The notes under the pieces were generated by a model that saw nothing but the letters and a program-made list of their open reading frames with translations, made no database searches and was not told where the DNA came from. A stretch of DNA of 64,000 nucleotides from DB1 sp049323655. GTDB lineage: Bacteria > Desulfobacterota > Desulfobulbia > Desulfobulbales > SURF-16. Made by a program: the position numbers and the translations under genes. Positions within the stretch are counted from its first letter, which is position 1, and every line of letters begins with the position of its first letter. The stretch covers positions 248,001-312,000 of the forward strand of contig JBMONO010000009.1 in assembly GCA_049323655.1 (NCBI GenBank). Direction: 5' to 3'. This document shows, piece by piece, positions 16,699-26,273 of this stretch.

Positions 16699-18999
16699 CT
16701 ACCAGCCGCGCGGCACCTCGTCCCGCACCCCCTTGTCTTCGCCTGTCTGCCCTTCCAGGGATAGGCCGGCGGGATCGAACTGCTCGCGCCCGCTGGCATA
16801 GCCCTCCTGCCGCTTTTTACTTTGCGCCTCCTTGGCCGCCAGCTCGAGGTGTTGGGCAAAGAGCGGGTTATCCGGGGCGAGACGGACCGCCTGACGAAAC
16901 TCCGCCTCGGCAAGGGCATAGGATTTGCGAATGTAATGGACCCAGCCCAAGGTATCGATGATGGCGGCATTGTCCGGCTGCTTTTCCTTGGCCAGGCTGG
17001 CGAGTCGCAGGGCCTCGCCGAGGTCGGGCTTGTCCTCGTCGAGGATGAGCATGGCCAGGTTGTTGGCGGCAATCGGCTGCTCGGGCTGCAGCGAGAGGAT
17101 GCGACGATAGCGTTCGCGGGCCTCCTGCTTTCTCCCTTGCAGGACATGGAGATTGGCCAGGCCCATCAGCGCCGGAACATGGTCGGTTTTTTTGGCGAGA
17201 ATGGCCTGAAACTCCTGCGCGGCCAGATCAGGCTGGCCGGATTTGACCAAGGCATCGCCCAGCAAGATATAGGGTTCGATGTTTTCCGGCCCTTGCTGCC
17301 GGGCGCGCCGGAACGCCTCCACCGCCCGCCCGAAATCGCGGACCTCCAGGGCGATGGTGCCAAGCAGCAGCAGATGGTCGAGATGATCCGGCGCCAGGGC
17401 AATCTGCTCTTCGACCCGCGCCAGTGCTTCCTTTTTTTTGCCCTGCCCGAGAGCGATGCGGGCGACGGCCTGCAGATCCCTGGTCGAAGCAGGCGCCAGG
17501 GCGAGCGCCTTCTCAAAGAGGGCCGCCGCCTTCTCCGTGTCCCCCATGGCGGCCCGGGTCTGGCCCAGCAGGCTGAACAGCTCGGCGTTCTCTCCTTGTT
17601 TGGCAAGGATTTTTTCAAAAACAGCCGCCGCCTTGTCATACTCCTTCATGCCCAGCAGGCTTCTGCCGTAAATGATTGCCGCCGCTACGCTGGCTGGATC
17701 AAGCCGGCCGGCCACGGCCGCCTCCCGGCCGGCGCCGGCGAAATCACCCTGGTCGAGCAGCAGCCGGGCCAGGAGCAGATGGCTTTTGCCGTCCCTGGGG
17801 CTGAATTTGACCGCCTGGATCGCCGCCTGATGAGCGAGCTCCTGCCGCCCTGCCCCAAGCTGGGCACGGGCCTGGTAATAATAGGCCTCACCCCAGTCAG
17901 GCTGCTGCTGGATCAACTCAGCGAGGGCGGCAAGGGCCTCGCTGTTCTTCCCTTCCTGCAGCAACAGGCGGGCCCGGACCAGATTGGCCAGGGGGTGGCG
18001 GTTGTTCTCTTGCAGGATGATCGCCACCTCGGCCGTTGCCTCGGCAAAACGGCCCATTTCACAGAGGTAATTCGCGAGGGCGGCACGGATGGTGAGCGGC
18101 TCCTTGGCCTGAGCAAGGGCGTCCCGCAATGTCTTTTCAACCCTGTCGGCCTTTTTGTCCTGCACCAGGATGTCCGCCAGAAGAAGATACAGCCTGGTTT
18201 CGCCCGGTTGCAGGCGCAGGGCCTGTTCGATGACGGCTGCAGCCTGCCCGTAGTCATGCAGTTTCATGTGCAGCGCCGCCAGACCGAGCAGGGGTTCCGC
18301 CTGTTCCGGATAGCGCGCGGTCAACTGATCGAGATAGGACTTGGCCTCTTCGCTTTTCCCCTGCTCCAGCAACAGTGAAACGAGAAACTGGTGATTGACG
18401 AAATTGTCCGGCTTGAGGGTAATCGCCTGCCGGATCGCCGCCTCGGCCTCCGGATATTTTTTGCCGATGGCAAGGAGCTGCGCCTTGCGGGCAAAGGCCG
18501 CTTCGCTTTGCGGATTGCTGGCGACAATCTTGTCGATCACCTCTGCCGCCCGGTCGGCATGATTGTCGGCCAGCTCCATTTCGGCGACAAGCAGCTGGGC
18601 CTCCTCGTTTTCCGCCGCGCTATCAATCACCTTGTCAAGAAAGGATCTGGCCTCGGCTATTCGCTTGCCATCAAAAAGCAGGCGGGCCACCCGCAGATGG
18701 GCATCGACGTGCTGTGGGGCAAGCGAACAGACCCTGGTCAATTCCTCAAACGCCTGTCTCGGATTATTATCCCTGAGATAGGCAAGACCGAGCTGATAGC
18801 GGGCCTCGACATATTTCGGATCAAGCTGCACGGCATTGCGCAGTTCGATGATCGCCTCCTTGACGTTGTTCGCCTGCAGGCTGGCGCGTCCTTTTTCATA
18901 AAATTCCACCTTCCTGTTTGCGTCCGGAGAGCAGGAACAGAAAAAAAACAAGGAGACGACAAGACAGGCAAGGGGAAAGGAGTACAATGATATTTTCAT
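16699..18999 (-). CDS. PEP-CTERM-system-type TPR-repeat lipoprotein (PrsT-like)
   Basis: The 766-residue protein starts MKISLYSFPLACLVV (AAGGG eight bases upstream). The signal ends FFFCSCSPD, with a Cys suitable for lipidation although the lipobox is atypical. Essentially the whole mature protein is TPR repeats, for example NNVKEAIIELRNAVQLDPKY, EARYQLGLAYLRDNNPRQA and a C-terminal DKPDLGEALRLASLA. This is the pattern of the long TPR lipoproteins that accompany PEP-CTERM/exosortase loci, and a PEP-CTERM gene lies just downstream. The length is somewhat shorter than the longest family members. It would act as an outer-membrane or periplasmic scaffold in polysaccharide export or protein sorting. 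Confidence 0.8.
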   Translation of the reverse strand: MKISLYSFPLACLVVSLFFFCSCSPDANRKVEFYEKGRASLQANNVKEAIIELRNAVQLDPKYVEARYQLGLAYLRDNNPRQAFEELTRVCSLAPQHVDAHLRVARLLFDGKRIAEARSFLDKVIDSAAENEEAQLLVAEMELADNHADRAAEVIDKIVASNPQSEAAFARKAQLLAIGKKYPEAEAAIRQAITLKPDNFVNHQFLVSLLLEQGKSEEAKSYLDQLTARYPEQAEPLLGLAALHMKLHDYGQAAAVIEQALRLQPGETRLYLLLADILVQDKKADRVEKTLRDALAQAKEPLTIRAALANYLCEMGRFAEATAEVAIILQENNRHPLANLVRARLLLQEGKNSEALAALAELIQQQPDWGEAYYYQARAQLGAGRQELAHQAAIQAVKFSPRDGKSHLLLARLLLDQGDFAGAGREAAVAGRLDPASVAAAIIYGRSLLGMKEYDKAAAVFEKILAKQGENAELFSLLGQTRAAMGDTEKAAALFEKALALAPASTRDLQAVARIALGQGKKKEALARVEEQIALAPDHLDHLLLLGTIALEVRDFGRAVEAFRRARQQGPENIEPYILLGDALVKSGQPDLAAQEFQAILAKKTDHVPALMGLANLHVLQGRKQEARERYRRILSLQPEQPIAANNLAMLILDEDKPDLGEALRLASLAKEKQPDNAAIIDTLGWVHYIRKSYALAEAEFRQAVRLAPDNPLFAQHLELAAKEAQSKKRQEGYASGREQFDPAGLSLEGQTGEDKGVRDEVPRGW

Positions 19000-19173
19000 G
19001 ATCGGTGCCCTTATCCGGCAATGGTTTGACAAGAGTGGTGCACAGCAATGATTGTGACCTTTTAGTCAGTATACAGCAGAAGCGATGCTCGAATCCATCG
19101 GCATCTGCGCACGATGCTGTCGCCCTTTCTCGCGGCCCTGCCCCGGGGCCCAGAAAAAAGCCGTCTCGACCGC

Positions 19174-20568
19174 TCACAGCCCGTAATCACCCATCTTCTT
19201 CCGCAGGGTCGAGCGGTGCAGACCGAGGAGCTGGGCGGCATGGACCTGATTGCCGTTGCAGGCCGCCAGCGCCGCCGCCAGCACCGTTTTCTCGACGATG
19301 GCGACCAGATGCTCCATGAGCTGGGGCGGCCGCTCCTTTGTCGCCAGCAGGGCGGCAAAGGTCTGCTGCGCCGCGGCGGCCAGCGGGGCGGCATCACCGG
19401 CTACCGGCTCGGCCCGGTCGGCCAACTCAAAAAATTCCGGCAGGAGAATGTCGTCGCGGCAGAGGACCATGGCCCGCCGGATCGCATTTTCCAGCTCACG
19501 CACATTGCCGGGCCAGGCCGCGTCGAGCAGGGTGCGCATGACCGAGGCCGCCACCCCGCGCACCGCCCGCCCCTGTTCCCGGTTAAAGCGGCTGATGAAG
19601 TGTTCGACCAGCAGCGGAATATCCTCGCGCCGCTGTCGCAGGGGAGGGATGGTAAGGTGAACGAGGTAGAGCCGGTAGAAGAGATCGGTGCGGAAACGGC
19701 CGGCCACCATCTCGGCGTGCAGATCCTTGTTGGTGGCGGCCATAATCCGGGCCGCCATCGGCACCGGGCTGTTGCCCCCGACCCGCTCGAAACTCTTTTC
19801 CTGCAGAACCCGCAACAGTTTGACCTGGAGGGCGGGCTGCAGTTCGCCTATTTCATCGAGAAAAATAGTGCCGCGGCCGGCGGCCTCGAAACGGCCGGCG
19901 CGGCGGGCAACGGCGCCGGTAAATGCGCCCGCTTCATGACCGAACAGCTCCGATTCCAGCAGGTTTTCCGGCATGGCGCCGCAGTTGACCGCGACAAAGG
20001 GCGCCTCCCGACGCGCACTGTTGTCGTGGATGGCGCGGGCGACCAGCTCCTTGCCTACCCCGCTTTCGCCGGTGATCAACACCGTGACATCCTGGGTGGT
20101 GAGCAGGCCGATCATCTTGTAGATCTCCTGCATGGCCGCGCTGCGGCCCACCATGCGGTCGAGGGAAAGGGCGGGGGGCGGTTCGTCGCCGAGGGCGGCC
20201 AGGGACTGTCTGCCTGCCAGGATACGGTTGATGAGTGTGCGGACCCGGGCCAGATCAAAGGGCTTGGTCAGATACTCATAGGCGCCGAGCTGCATGGCGC
20301 GGATGGTGACCTCCATGGTGCCGAAGGCGGTCATGAAGATAACGGCAGCCGACGGCAGCCGCTGCCGGATCTCCGGCAGCAGGTCGAGGCCGTCCCGGCT
20401 CGCCAGCCGGTAATCGAGAAAGACGATGTCCGGCCGCTGCCTTTCGAGCAGGGCGAGGGCCGCCTCGCCGTCCGCGGCCAGCAGGGCGATGTGGCCCTCG
20501 TCCTTCAGAAACTCGGTGAAGGCGCGCCGGATCATCTCCTCGTCGTCAATTACCAGTATCGTGCTCAT
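19174..20568 (-). CDS. NtrC-family sigma-54 response regulator
   Basis: The 464-residue protein has a receiver domain (1-120) with VIDDEE, phospho-acceptor Asp in IVFLDYRL, MTAFG and the YLTKPF Lys. A central AAA+ domain (about 140-380) has Walker A GESGVGKE, the sigma-54 contact loop GAFTGA, Walker B TIFLDEIGE and the LRQRREDIP sensor region. A Fis-type HTH (about 420-464) reads GNQVHAAQLLGLHRSTLRKKM. It therefore activates sigma-54 promoters. The start overlaps the kinase stop by four bases, so the two form a cognate pair. Candidate targets include the sigma-54-like promoters seen in this window, but nothing in the sequence proves which. Confidence 0.93.
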   Translation of the reverse strand: MSTILVIDDEEMIRRAFTEFLKDEGHIALLAADGEAALALLERQRPDIVFLDYRLASRDGLDLLPEIRQRLPSAAVIFMTAFGTMEVTIRAMQLGAYEYLTKPFDLARVRTLINRILAGRQSLAALGDEPPPALSLDRMVGRSAAMQEIYKMIGLLTTQDVTVLITGESGVGKELVARAIHDNSARREAPFVAVNCGAMPENLLESELFGHEAGAFTGAVARRAGRFEAAGRGTIFLDEIGELQPALQVKLLRVLQEKSFERVGGNSPVPMAARIMAATNKDLHAEMVAGRFRTDLFYRLYLVHLTIPPLRQRREDIPLLVEHFISRFNREQGRAVRGVAASVMRTLLDAAWPGNVRELENAIRRAMVLCRDDILLPEFFELADRAEPVAGDAAPLAAAAQQTFAALLATKERPPQLMEHLVAIVEKTVLAAALAACNGNQVHAAQLLGLHRSTLRKKMGDYGL

Positions 20569-21965
20569 GCCCCCTCCTTGTCCGCGGGCAGAAAGATGGT
20601 GGCGACCAGGCCGCCGCCGGGGCGATTGGCCAGGGTCAGGGTGCCGCCGTGTCGCTCGACGATGTCGCGGCTGGTGGAGAGCCCGAGCCCCAGCCCCTCC
20701 GGCTTGGTCGAGTAAAAGGAGGCGAAACAGTCGTCGATGGCCTCCTCCGGGATGCCCGGCCCGCTGTCGGCAACAGTGATGAGGACCCCGCCGGGTCCGG
20801 GCTGCGCGGTCACCTCGATCCCGCCGCCCTTGCCCATCGCCTCGCGGCTGTTGATGAGCAGATTCCAGAAGACCTGTTTCATCTTTTCCCCATCATAGCA
20901 GAGCGAGGGCAGGTCCGGGGCCAGCCGGCTTTCCAGGGTGACGGCGGCGGCTTCCAGGGCCGGACCGGCAAGGGCCAGCACCTCGGTGAGTTGTTCGTTG
21001 ATGTCGCCCGGCCGCCGGGCCGGTTCGCTCGGCCGGGCCCGCTCGACGAGCTGATCGATGATCCGCTCCAGCCGTTCGATCTCCCGCAGCAGGACGGCCA
21101 CCATCTCCCGGTTGTCCGGCTGATCGCGCAGCCGGTTGAGGAGCACCTGAACAAACATCTTGATGCTGGTCAGTGGGTTTCGCACCTCATGGGCCAGACC
21201 GGCGGCCATTTTCCCGGCGGTGGCCATCCTTTCCGACTGGACGAGCTGTTGTTCATAGTCCTGCACCCGGTCGAGCATGGTGTTGAAGGAGTCGGCCAGC
21301 AGGGCGATCTCATCGCGGCCCCGCGCCCTTGCCCGCTGGCTGAAATCGTTGGTCGCGATCCGGCTGGTCAGGTGCGCGAGCTCCTCCAGCGGCCGGGTGA
21401 TGGTGCGGACGATGAAATAGCCGAGCAGGGAGAGGACGACGATGCCGCCGAGCGCCAGCCAGCCGGTGGCGGCCAGAATGCGGGAGCGCAGCCGTTCGGC
21501 CTCGTCGGCCGTCTTCCAGAGGCAGAGAAAGGCCTGGCCATGCCCCGGCATGGTCAGCGGCTGGATAACGGCATGATAACGGCTCCCGGCAAATTCGATG
21601 ACCGGCGGGGCCGTCGCCGCATCGACAAAACCCTTTTCCCTGATCGCGGCCGCCGTTGCCGCCTGCTGCCAGCCGGGGATGGTGCAGTGGAGGATGTCCC
21701 CCTCGCCGTCAAAGAGAATGATCTCGGCATTGACGACATCCCGCATCTGGGCGAGGATGTGCGGGTTCAGCACATAGCTTGCCCGGGAGATCACGCCGGC
21801 GACCCTGGTCATCTGCTGGCGGAGATCATCGTGCAGCGAGCGGCCGATGAGCCAGGAGGAGAGCAGCCAGAAGATGAGGGCGGCGCCGGCAAAAAGCAGG
21901 GCAAAGGGCACGACGATGCGCAAAAGAAGACGTTGCGGTCCTTTTCCCGATCCGGGTCGCTTCAC
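20565..21965 (-). CDS. Membrane sensor histidine kinase (NtrB/ZraS type)
   Basis: The GTG at 21965 has GGAGGG six bases upstream and gives MKRPGSGKGPQRLLL, 466 residues. TM1 is at about 12-35 (PFALLFAGAALIFWLLSSWL), followed by a periplasmic sensor of about 130 residues. TM2 (ILAATGWLALGGIVVLSLLGYFIV), HAMP (TRPLEELAHLTSRIA) and HisKA with H-box GLAHEVRNPLTSIKMF come next. The HATPase_c domain has the N box FWNLLINSREAM, G1 VADSGPGIPEE and G2 GLGLGLSTSRDIV. It lacks the GAF and multi-TM architecture expected of the PEP-CTERM kinase PrsK, so it is a generic envelope or small-molecule sensor partnered with 19174-20568. Confidence 0.92.
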   Translation of the reverse strand: MKRPGSGKGPQRLLLRIVVPFALLFAGAALIFWLLSSWLIGRSLHDDLRQQMTRVAGVISRASYVLNPHILAQMRDVVNAEIILFDGEGDILHCTIPGWQQAATAAAIREKGFVDAATAPPVIEFAGSRYHAVIQPLTMPGHGQAFLCLWKTADEAERLRSRILAATGWLALGGIVVLSLLGYFIVRTITRPLEELAHLTSRIATNDFSQRARARGRDEIALLADSFNTMLDRVQDYEQQLVQSERMATAGKMAAGLAHEVRNPLTSIKMFVQVLLNRLRDQPDNREMVAVLLREIERLERIIDQLVERARPSEPARRPGDINEQLTEVLALAGPALEAAAVTLESRLAPDLPSLCYDGEKMKQVFWNLLINSREAMGKGGGIEVTAQPGPGGVLITVADSGPGIPEEAIDDCFASFYSTKPEGLGLGLSTSRDIVERHGGTLTLANRPGGGLVATIFLPADKEGA

Positions 21966-22007
21966 AACACACCCTCCATTTGCCAGCGTCATCGGGGGGC
22001 AGACACC

Positions 22008-22664
22008 CTACTTTTCGCCGACAGGGGCCGGCGGCGGCAGCAACCTGGCGGCAAGCGGCCAGAGGGCGAGCGGCAGCAGCACCGCAAGCGCCAGCCCATA
22101 ACCCGGCGCCTGCCGGGAGGAGACGCCGATCCAGACAAAAAGGGCGGAGGTCGGCACCGTGCCGAGCAGCAGGGAAAAGAGAAATCTTCCCCAGGCCATC
22201 CGCGCCAGCCCGGCCAGAATCGTCACGACCTCGGGCAGCATCGGCAGCATCCGGCTGGCGATGATGGCCAGACCGCCCCACTGATCAAAAAAAGAGTGAA
22301 AACGCGCCAGCTCCTCTGCCGAGGCCAGGCGATGCAGCGCCTTCCGGCCGGCGTAGCGGGCCACAACATACCCGACGATACCGGCGCCGGTTGAACCGAT
22401 GACGCTGCACGCCAGTCCGATCCCAAAGCCGTAGACCGCGCCGAGAGCGGCCATGATGCCGGTGGCGGGTACCGGCAGGAGGAGATCGGTCACCAGCAGA
22501 CCGATGCCGGCCAGCCAGCCCCAGTCCTTCATTGCCGCGAACCACTGCCGGCACGCCTCCTGGCTGAAAAGAAGCTCGAAGTCTGCGCCGAAGAGGGCGA
22601 ACTCGGCGAGAAAAAGGGCAGCCAGCAGCAGGATGATCAAAAAAATCCGCCCTAAAAGCGTCAT
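22008..22664 (-). CDS. VTT-domain (TVP38/DedA-like) membrane protein
   Basis: The 218-residue protein has about five hydrophobic segments. It shows the VTT pattern ITDLLLPVPATGIMAALGAVYG-like (residues 58-80), GSTGAGIVGYVVARYAGR, then ASRMLPMLPEVVTILAGLARM near 140. The family (former SNARE-associated) includes DedA proteins that scramble or transport lipids such as undecaprenyl phosphate. It lies 28 bases after batD and just ahead of the kinase gene, so it probably belongs to the same long transcript. Confidence 0.85.
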   Translation of the reverse strand: MTLLGRIFLIILLLAALFLAEFALFGADFELLFSQEACRQWFAAMKDWGWLAGIGLLVTDLLLPVPATGIMAALGAVYGFGIGLACSVIGSTGAGIVGYVVARYAGRKALHRLASAEELARFHSFFDQWGGLAIIASRMLPMLPEVVTILAGLARMAWGRFLFSLLLGTVPTSALFVWIGVSSRQAPGYGLALAVLLPLALWPLAARLLPPPAPVGEK

Positions 22665-22692
22665 CGTCTCTGCCCCTCCTCTTCCTGAGTCC

Positions 22693-24447
22693 TCATTGCC
22701 TGCCCCTTATCGCTCCCCTCTTTCCCTCATTGCGGGGATAGAGGGGAGGCAGGTCACTACCGCGGTCACCGGCCGCTTTACCCTCATCGCGCAGCCGGTG
22801 CGCCGCGGCCAGCAGCTCGTCACCCCGCCAGCCGCCGGTTGTCCCATCTTTACTGTAAAGGATTGCGTCCATTTCCTCCAGCAGACAATGCAGTCTTTTC
22901 TCCGGCGCCAGCCGGCAAATATCGGCCAAGGTGCCGAACCTCCGGTCCGGACGGCTGATCCGAAGCCAGGCCAGCAGGGCCTGACGGGCCGCCTGGGGAT
23001 CATTGTCCCGGCAGGCAGCAGCCAGAGAGGCAAAGGCCTCGCGCTCCCGCGACGATCGATCCCTCTTGTTGCCACTGGCCTCCGGGGTCGGGCGGCGCAC
23101 CAGACGGCGGTGCAGGCGGAAAAGCAGCAGCAGGGTGACAAGCCAGGCAATGGAGAGCAGTGCGCAGACCAGCATCCAGCGACGATCTGCCGGCCTCTCC
23201 GCCTCGCCGGCGAAAGGCGGGGCGGCGGATCGTCCTTTGTCACCCGGCCGGACCGCGTTGTCCCCGCCAACGGCCTGGCTCTCCGCTCCTGGCACCACCC
23301 GCAGTTCCCGGTCAGGGATGACGGCATACTCCACCGCCGATTTTTTCGTGTTCCACCAGGCAATCCGCTGCTCCGGCAGGGGAAAGGCGCCGGGCCGGGT
23401 CGGAACGAGGACCACGGTTTCCCGGCGGCTGCCGACGATGCCGCCCGCCGCAAAACGGTTCTCCGTCTCTGCTTTGCCCGGATAGAGCTTGAGGCCGTCA
23501 ACCGCCGGCAGGCCAACGGGAGGGAGTTGCCCGGCCCGCGCCCCGGCGGCGGTCAGATCGATGGTGACGGTCACCGCGTCGCCGACCCGCAGTTCGGCAG
23601 GTGGCCGGCTCCATTTTTCCGTCACCGTCACCTCAGCGGCCGGCAGCCAGGTCGCCCCAGCCGGATAGTCGGGCGATTGCGGCAGCACGGTAATCGTGAG
23701 CGGCGCCGTGCGCCGGCTGATCGTCTCCGTGCCGGCGGTCGGCTCGAAAAAACTGCGCGCCCGGTGCGGGCGGGTCACCCTGGCCTGCACACGCATTCCT
23801 TCGATGACAAGGCTCCCGCTTTTCTGGGGGAAAAGGGCAGAGCGGAGCTCAAAGACGCGGTAGCTCGTCCCATTTATCTTTTTCTCATAGGCAACGGGCT
23901 CAAGGGCTTCGACCACGGCGTCTGGCGGCTGCGGTGGGCCGGGATCGAGGACCTCGACTCCTGCTGCCGCGAAAATCCGCACGGTGAAGAGGAGCTGGCC
24001 CTGGACCATGACCGACGGGGCGTCAACCGTTGCTTCAACAAACAGGGCCTGGCCGGCAGCCCCAGGGTCCGGCGCCGCCTCTTTGTCGACCTCGACGGTG
24101 ATAACCGGGGTTTTTTCCCCGCCCAGGTCGAGGGGCGGGATGGTCAGTGATCCGGCCCGGCGGGGAGAGAGGACGAGCTGGACGGTGGTTTCGGTGGCGG
24201 CCTGACCGTTGACGATACGGGTGCTGCTGCTCCGGTTCTGGCCCAGCACGGTGAAGTCCTTTTCCAGCGCGGCAAGATCAAGGGAGGAAAAAAGGCCGCC
24301 TTCCCGGCTAATGGTAAGCGTCAGGGTTTCATCCAGGGCAAGCCGATCCCGGTCCACCACGGCGGAAGCAGCGGCCTGAGCCCCGGCAGACAGAGGCGCA
24401 CTAATCAGGTAAAACAGTACAATAACCAGCCAGACGCGGGCCATCAC
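22693..24447 (-). CDS. batD: BatD-family oxygen-tolerance protein
   Basis: The 584-residue protein has an N-terminal signal (LVIVLFYLISAPLSAGAQA). The periplasmic BatD domain has VDRDRLALDETLTLTI near 30-45, LGQNRSSSTRIVNG and FTVRIFAAAGVEV, with Ig-like modules. One TM sits near residue 430 (WMLVCALLSIAWLVTLLLLF), followed by a cytoplasmic tail. The gene overlaps the batBC stop by four bases. Bat proteins are named for Bacteroides aerotolerance. Their molecular role is still unsettled but they work with MoxR AAA+ ATPases and von Willebrand-A proteins. Confidence 0.85.
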   Translation of the reverse strand: MMARVWLVIVLFYLISAPLSAGAQAAASAVVDRDRLALDETLTLTISREGGLFSSLDLAALEKDFTVLGQNRSSSTRIVNGQAATETTVQLVLSPRRAGSLTIPPLDLGGEKTPVITVEVDKEAAPDPGAAGQALFVEATVDAPSVMVQGQLLFTVRIFAAAGVEVLDPGPPQPPDAVVEALEPVAYEKKINGTSYRVFELRSALFPQKSGSLVIEGMRVQARVTRPHRARSFFEPTAGTETISRRTAPLTITVLPQSPDYPAGATWLPAAEVTVTEKWSRPPAELRVGDAVTVTIDLTAAGARAGQLPPVGLPAVDGLKLYPGKAETENRFAAGGIVGSRRETVVLVPTRPGAFPLPEQRIAWWNTKKSAVEYAVIPDRELRVVPGAESQAVGGDNAVRPGDKGRSAAPPFAGEAERPADRRWMLVCALLSIAWLVTLLLLFRLHRRLVRRPTPEASGNKRDRSSREREAFASLAAACRDNDPQAARQALLAWLRISRPDRRFGTLADICRLAPEKRLHCLLEEMDAILYSKDGTTGGWRGDELLAAAHRLRDEGKAAGDRGSDLPPLYPRNEGKRGAIRGRQ

Positions 24448-26273
24448 CAGAATTTCCCCTTCTCCTCATTCACCCGCGGCCCGCCGTTCTGCCTGGCCTC
24501 AAAGGCGAATTTCCGGCGCAACAGCCCACCGGGATTTTCCTGCACCTGGCGCAGCTGCTGGACCAGCTCCTGTTCTTCTTCCCCGGCGCCCGGGTCAGCG
24601 GAATCCTCAGGAACGGTTTGCCCTCCCCGCTCTCTCTGTTCGGCCGCCTCCTCCGTGTCCGCTCTTTTTCCATCCTGTTTGCCGGCCGCTGCTTGCTGCT
24701 GTCCCTCTTCCTTCTCCCCCGCCCCGCCCACTGCCCCTTCGGCCGCTGAGGCGACGGCCGTTTCTTGCCCCTGCGGTTGCGGCGGCGACGCAGCATTGCC
24801 CTGGTTCTGCTGCGCGTTCTTTTCCTGGTCGCCGGTCTGGGAGGGAGACGACTCGCCCGCCGTCGCCCGCTCTTCCTGCCGGTGTTGCTGCCGGTCCTGC
24901 TGGCGCCGCAGGCCGGCGACCAGCTCCCGGTTGAAACGGGCGTCCCCATGATCGGGATTGCGGGCCAGGGCCTCTTCGTAGGCGGCAATGGCCTCGTCAT
25001 AGCGACCGAGTCGGGCCAGGCTGTTGCCGCGGTTGTAATGACCGTCGGCGGTGTCGTCGGCGCTGAAGGCGGCGGCCGCCTCGGCGAAACTGCCGGACCG
25101 ATAGGCCGCGGCCCCCTTCCAGGCAGGCGCGACAAAACGGGCAGCGGCACCGGCGTAATCACCGCCGGCAAAGGCCCGCGCCGCCTGCTGTTCGCCGGTC
25201 CACCAGAGATCATCCCAGGAAGCGGCCTGCGCCTTCTCTCCGGCTGATAAGAAGAGCAGGAGCAGGATCAGCAGCCAGCCGCGGCGGAAAGCGGCAAGGG
25301 CCGCCGGAATGACCAGAAAAAGGAGCCAGAAGCCCTGATCCTGCCACTGATCGGTGAAGCGTTCGCCGCGGCCCTTTTCCGGCTGACTGATCACGCCGCC
25401 TCCCGCCGTCAACAGGGAGCGGAAGTCCTCATCGGTCAGGCTGATGTCGCGATAACCACCCTGGTTGTCCGCTGCCATTTCCGCCAAGAGGACGGCCTCC
25501 AGCCGCGGCACCACCACCGCGCCCGCCCTGTCCCGTAAAAATTCGCCGTTGGGCAGCAGCACCGGCGCCCCTGCCGTGGTACCGATCCCGATCACGGAGA
25601 GCCGCACCTCGTGGCCGGCAAGGAGATCGGCAACCGCGCCGACCTCCTCTCTGTCGACCTCATCGGTCAGGAGGAGGATATCCTTGCTCCCCGGGCCGGC
25701 CTCCGCCAGCAATTCCAGGGCCCGGGCCATCGCCTCCTCGACATTGCTGCCATAGACCGGCATGATCTCCGGCGCCAGGGCCGGCACCATAGCCAGGATG
25801 GTGTTGGCATCCTCGGTCAGGGGGGTGACGATGTGGGCCTGACCGGCATAGACGATCAGCGCGGTCGATCCCTCTTGGCGCCAGCGCAGAATATCGGTCA
25901 GCTTGCGCTGCGCCCAGGTCAATCTGTTCGGTTTCAGATCCTCGGCATACATCGACAACGACAGATCAAGGATGAGAACGAGGGCATCCGCGCTTTTGCC
26001 GACCGGCTGGGGCAATTTCTGCCAGGCCGGGCCAGCCAGACCGAAAGTGGCGGCAATCCAGGCCGCCAGCAGAAACGACAGCGGCCAACCTCGTCCCGCC
26101 GGTCGGTCCTCATCGAGCAGATAGGGCAACAGAGCGGCATCAACGACCCGGCTCCACGGTCCGCAGCCGGTGTGGCGTCGCCGCAGCGCCAGGGTCAGCG
26201 CCAGCGCCGGCAAAAGCGCCAGCAGCCACCACGGCCGCAGAAAATGAAAATCATGCCAGAACGCCGCCATCAC
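24444..26273 (-). CDS. BatB-BatC fusion: von Willebrand A plus TPR membrane protein
   Basis: The 609-residue protein has two N-terminal TM segments and then a VWA domain with MIDAS DLSLSMYAED (DxSxS) near 100, a Thr loop and LLTDEVDREEVG. A third TM follows near 325-345 (FWLLFLVIPAALAAFRRGWLLILLLLF). TPR repeats come next (AAAFSADDTADGHYNRGNSLARLGRYDEAIAAYEEAL), and the tail of about 130 residues is Gln/Glu-rich, low complexity. In many genomes BatB and BatC are separate genes; here they are one polypeptide. The ATG overlaps batA-end context tightly. Confidence 0.88.
   Translation of the reverse strand: MMAAFWHDFHFLRPWWLLALLPALALTLALRRRHTGCGPWSRVVDAALLPYLLDEDRPAGRGWPLSFLLAAWIAATFGLAGPAWQKLPQPVGKSADALVLILDLSLSMYAEDLKPNRLTWAQRKLTDILRWRQEGSTALIVYAGQAHIVTPLTEDANTILAMVPALAPEIMPVYGSNVEEAMARALELLAEAGPGSKDILLLTDEVDREEVGAVADLLAGHEVRLSVIGIGTTAGAPVLLPNGEFLRDRAGAVVVPRLEAVLLAEMAADNQGGYRDISLTDEDFRSLLTAGGGVISQPEKGRGERFTDQWQDQGFWLLFLVIPAALAAFRRGWLLILLLLFLSAGEKAQAASWDDLWWTGEQQAARAFAGGDYAGAAARFVAPAWKGAAAYRSGSFAEAAAAFSADDTADGHYNRGNSLARLGRYDEAIAAYEEALARNPDHGDARFNRELVAGLRRQQDRQQHRQEERATAGESSPSQTGDQEKNAQQNQGNAASPPQPQGQETAVASAAEGAVGGAGEKEEGQQQAAAGKQDGKRADTEEAAEQRERGGQTVPEDSADPGAGEEEQELVQQLRQVQENPGGLLRRKFAFEARQNGGPRVNEEKGKFW

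Noticed and set aside
19174..21965. Calling the two-component pair PrsK/PrsR
   Set aside because: The kinase has the two-TM periplasmic sensor plus HAMP layout and no GAF or multi-TM N-terminus, so only the generic family is assigned.
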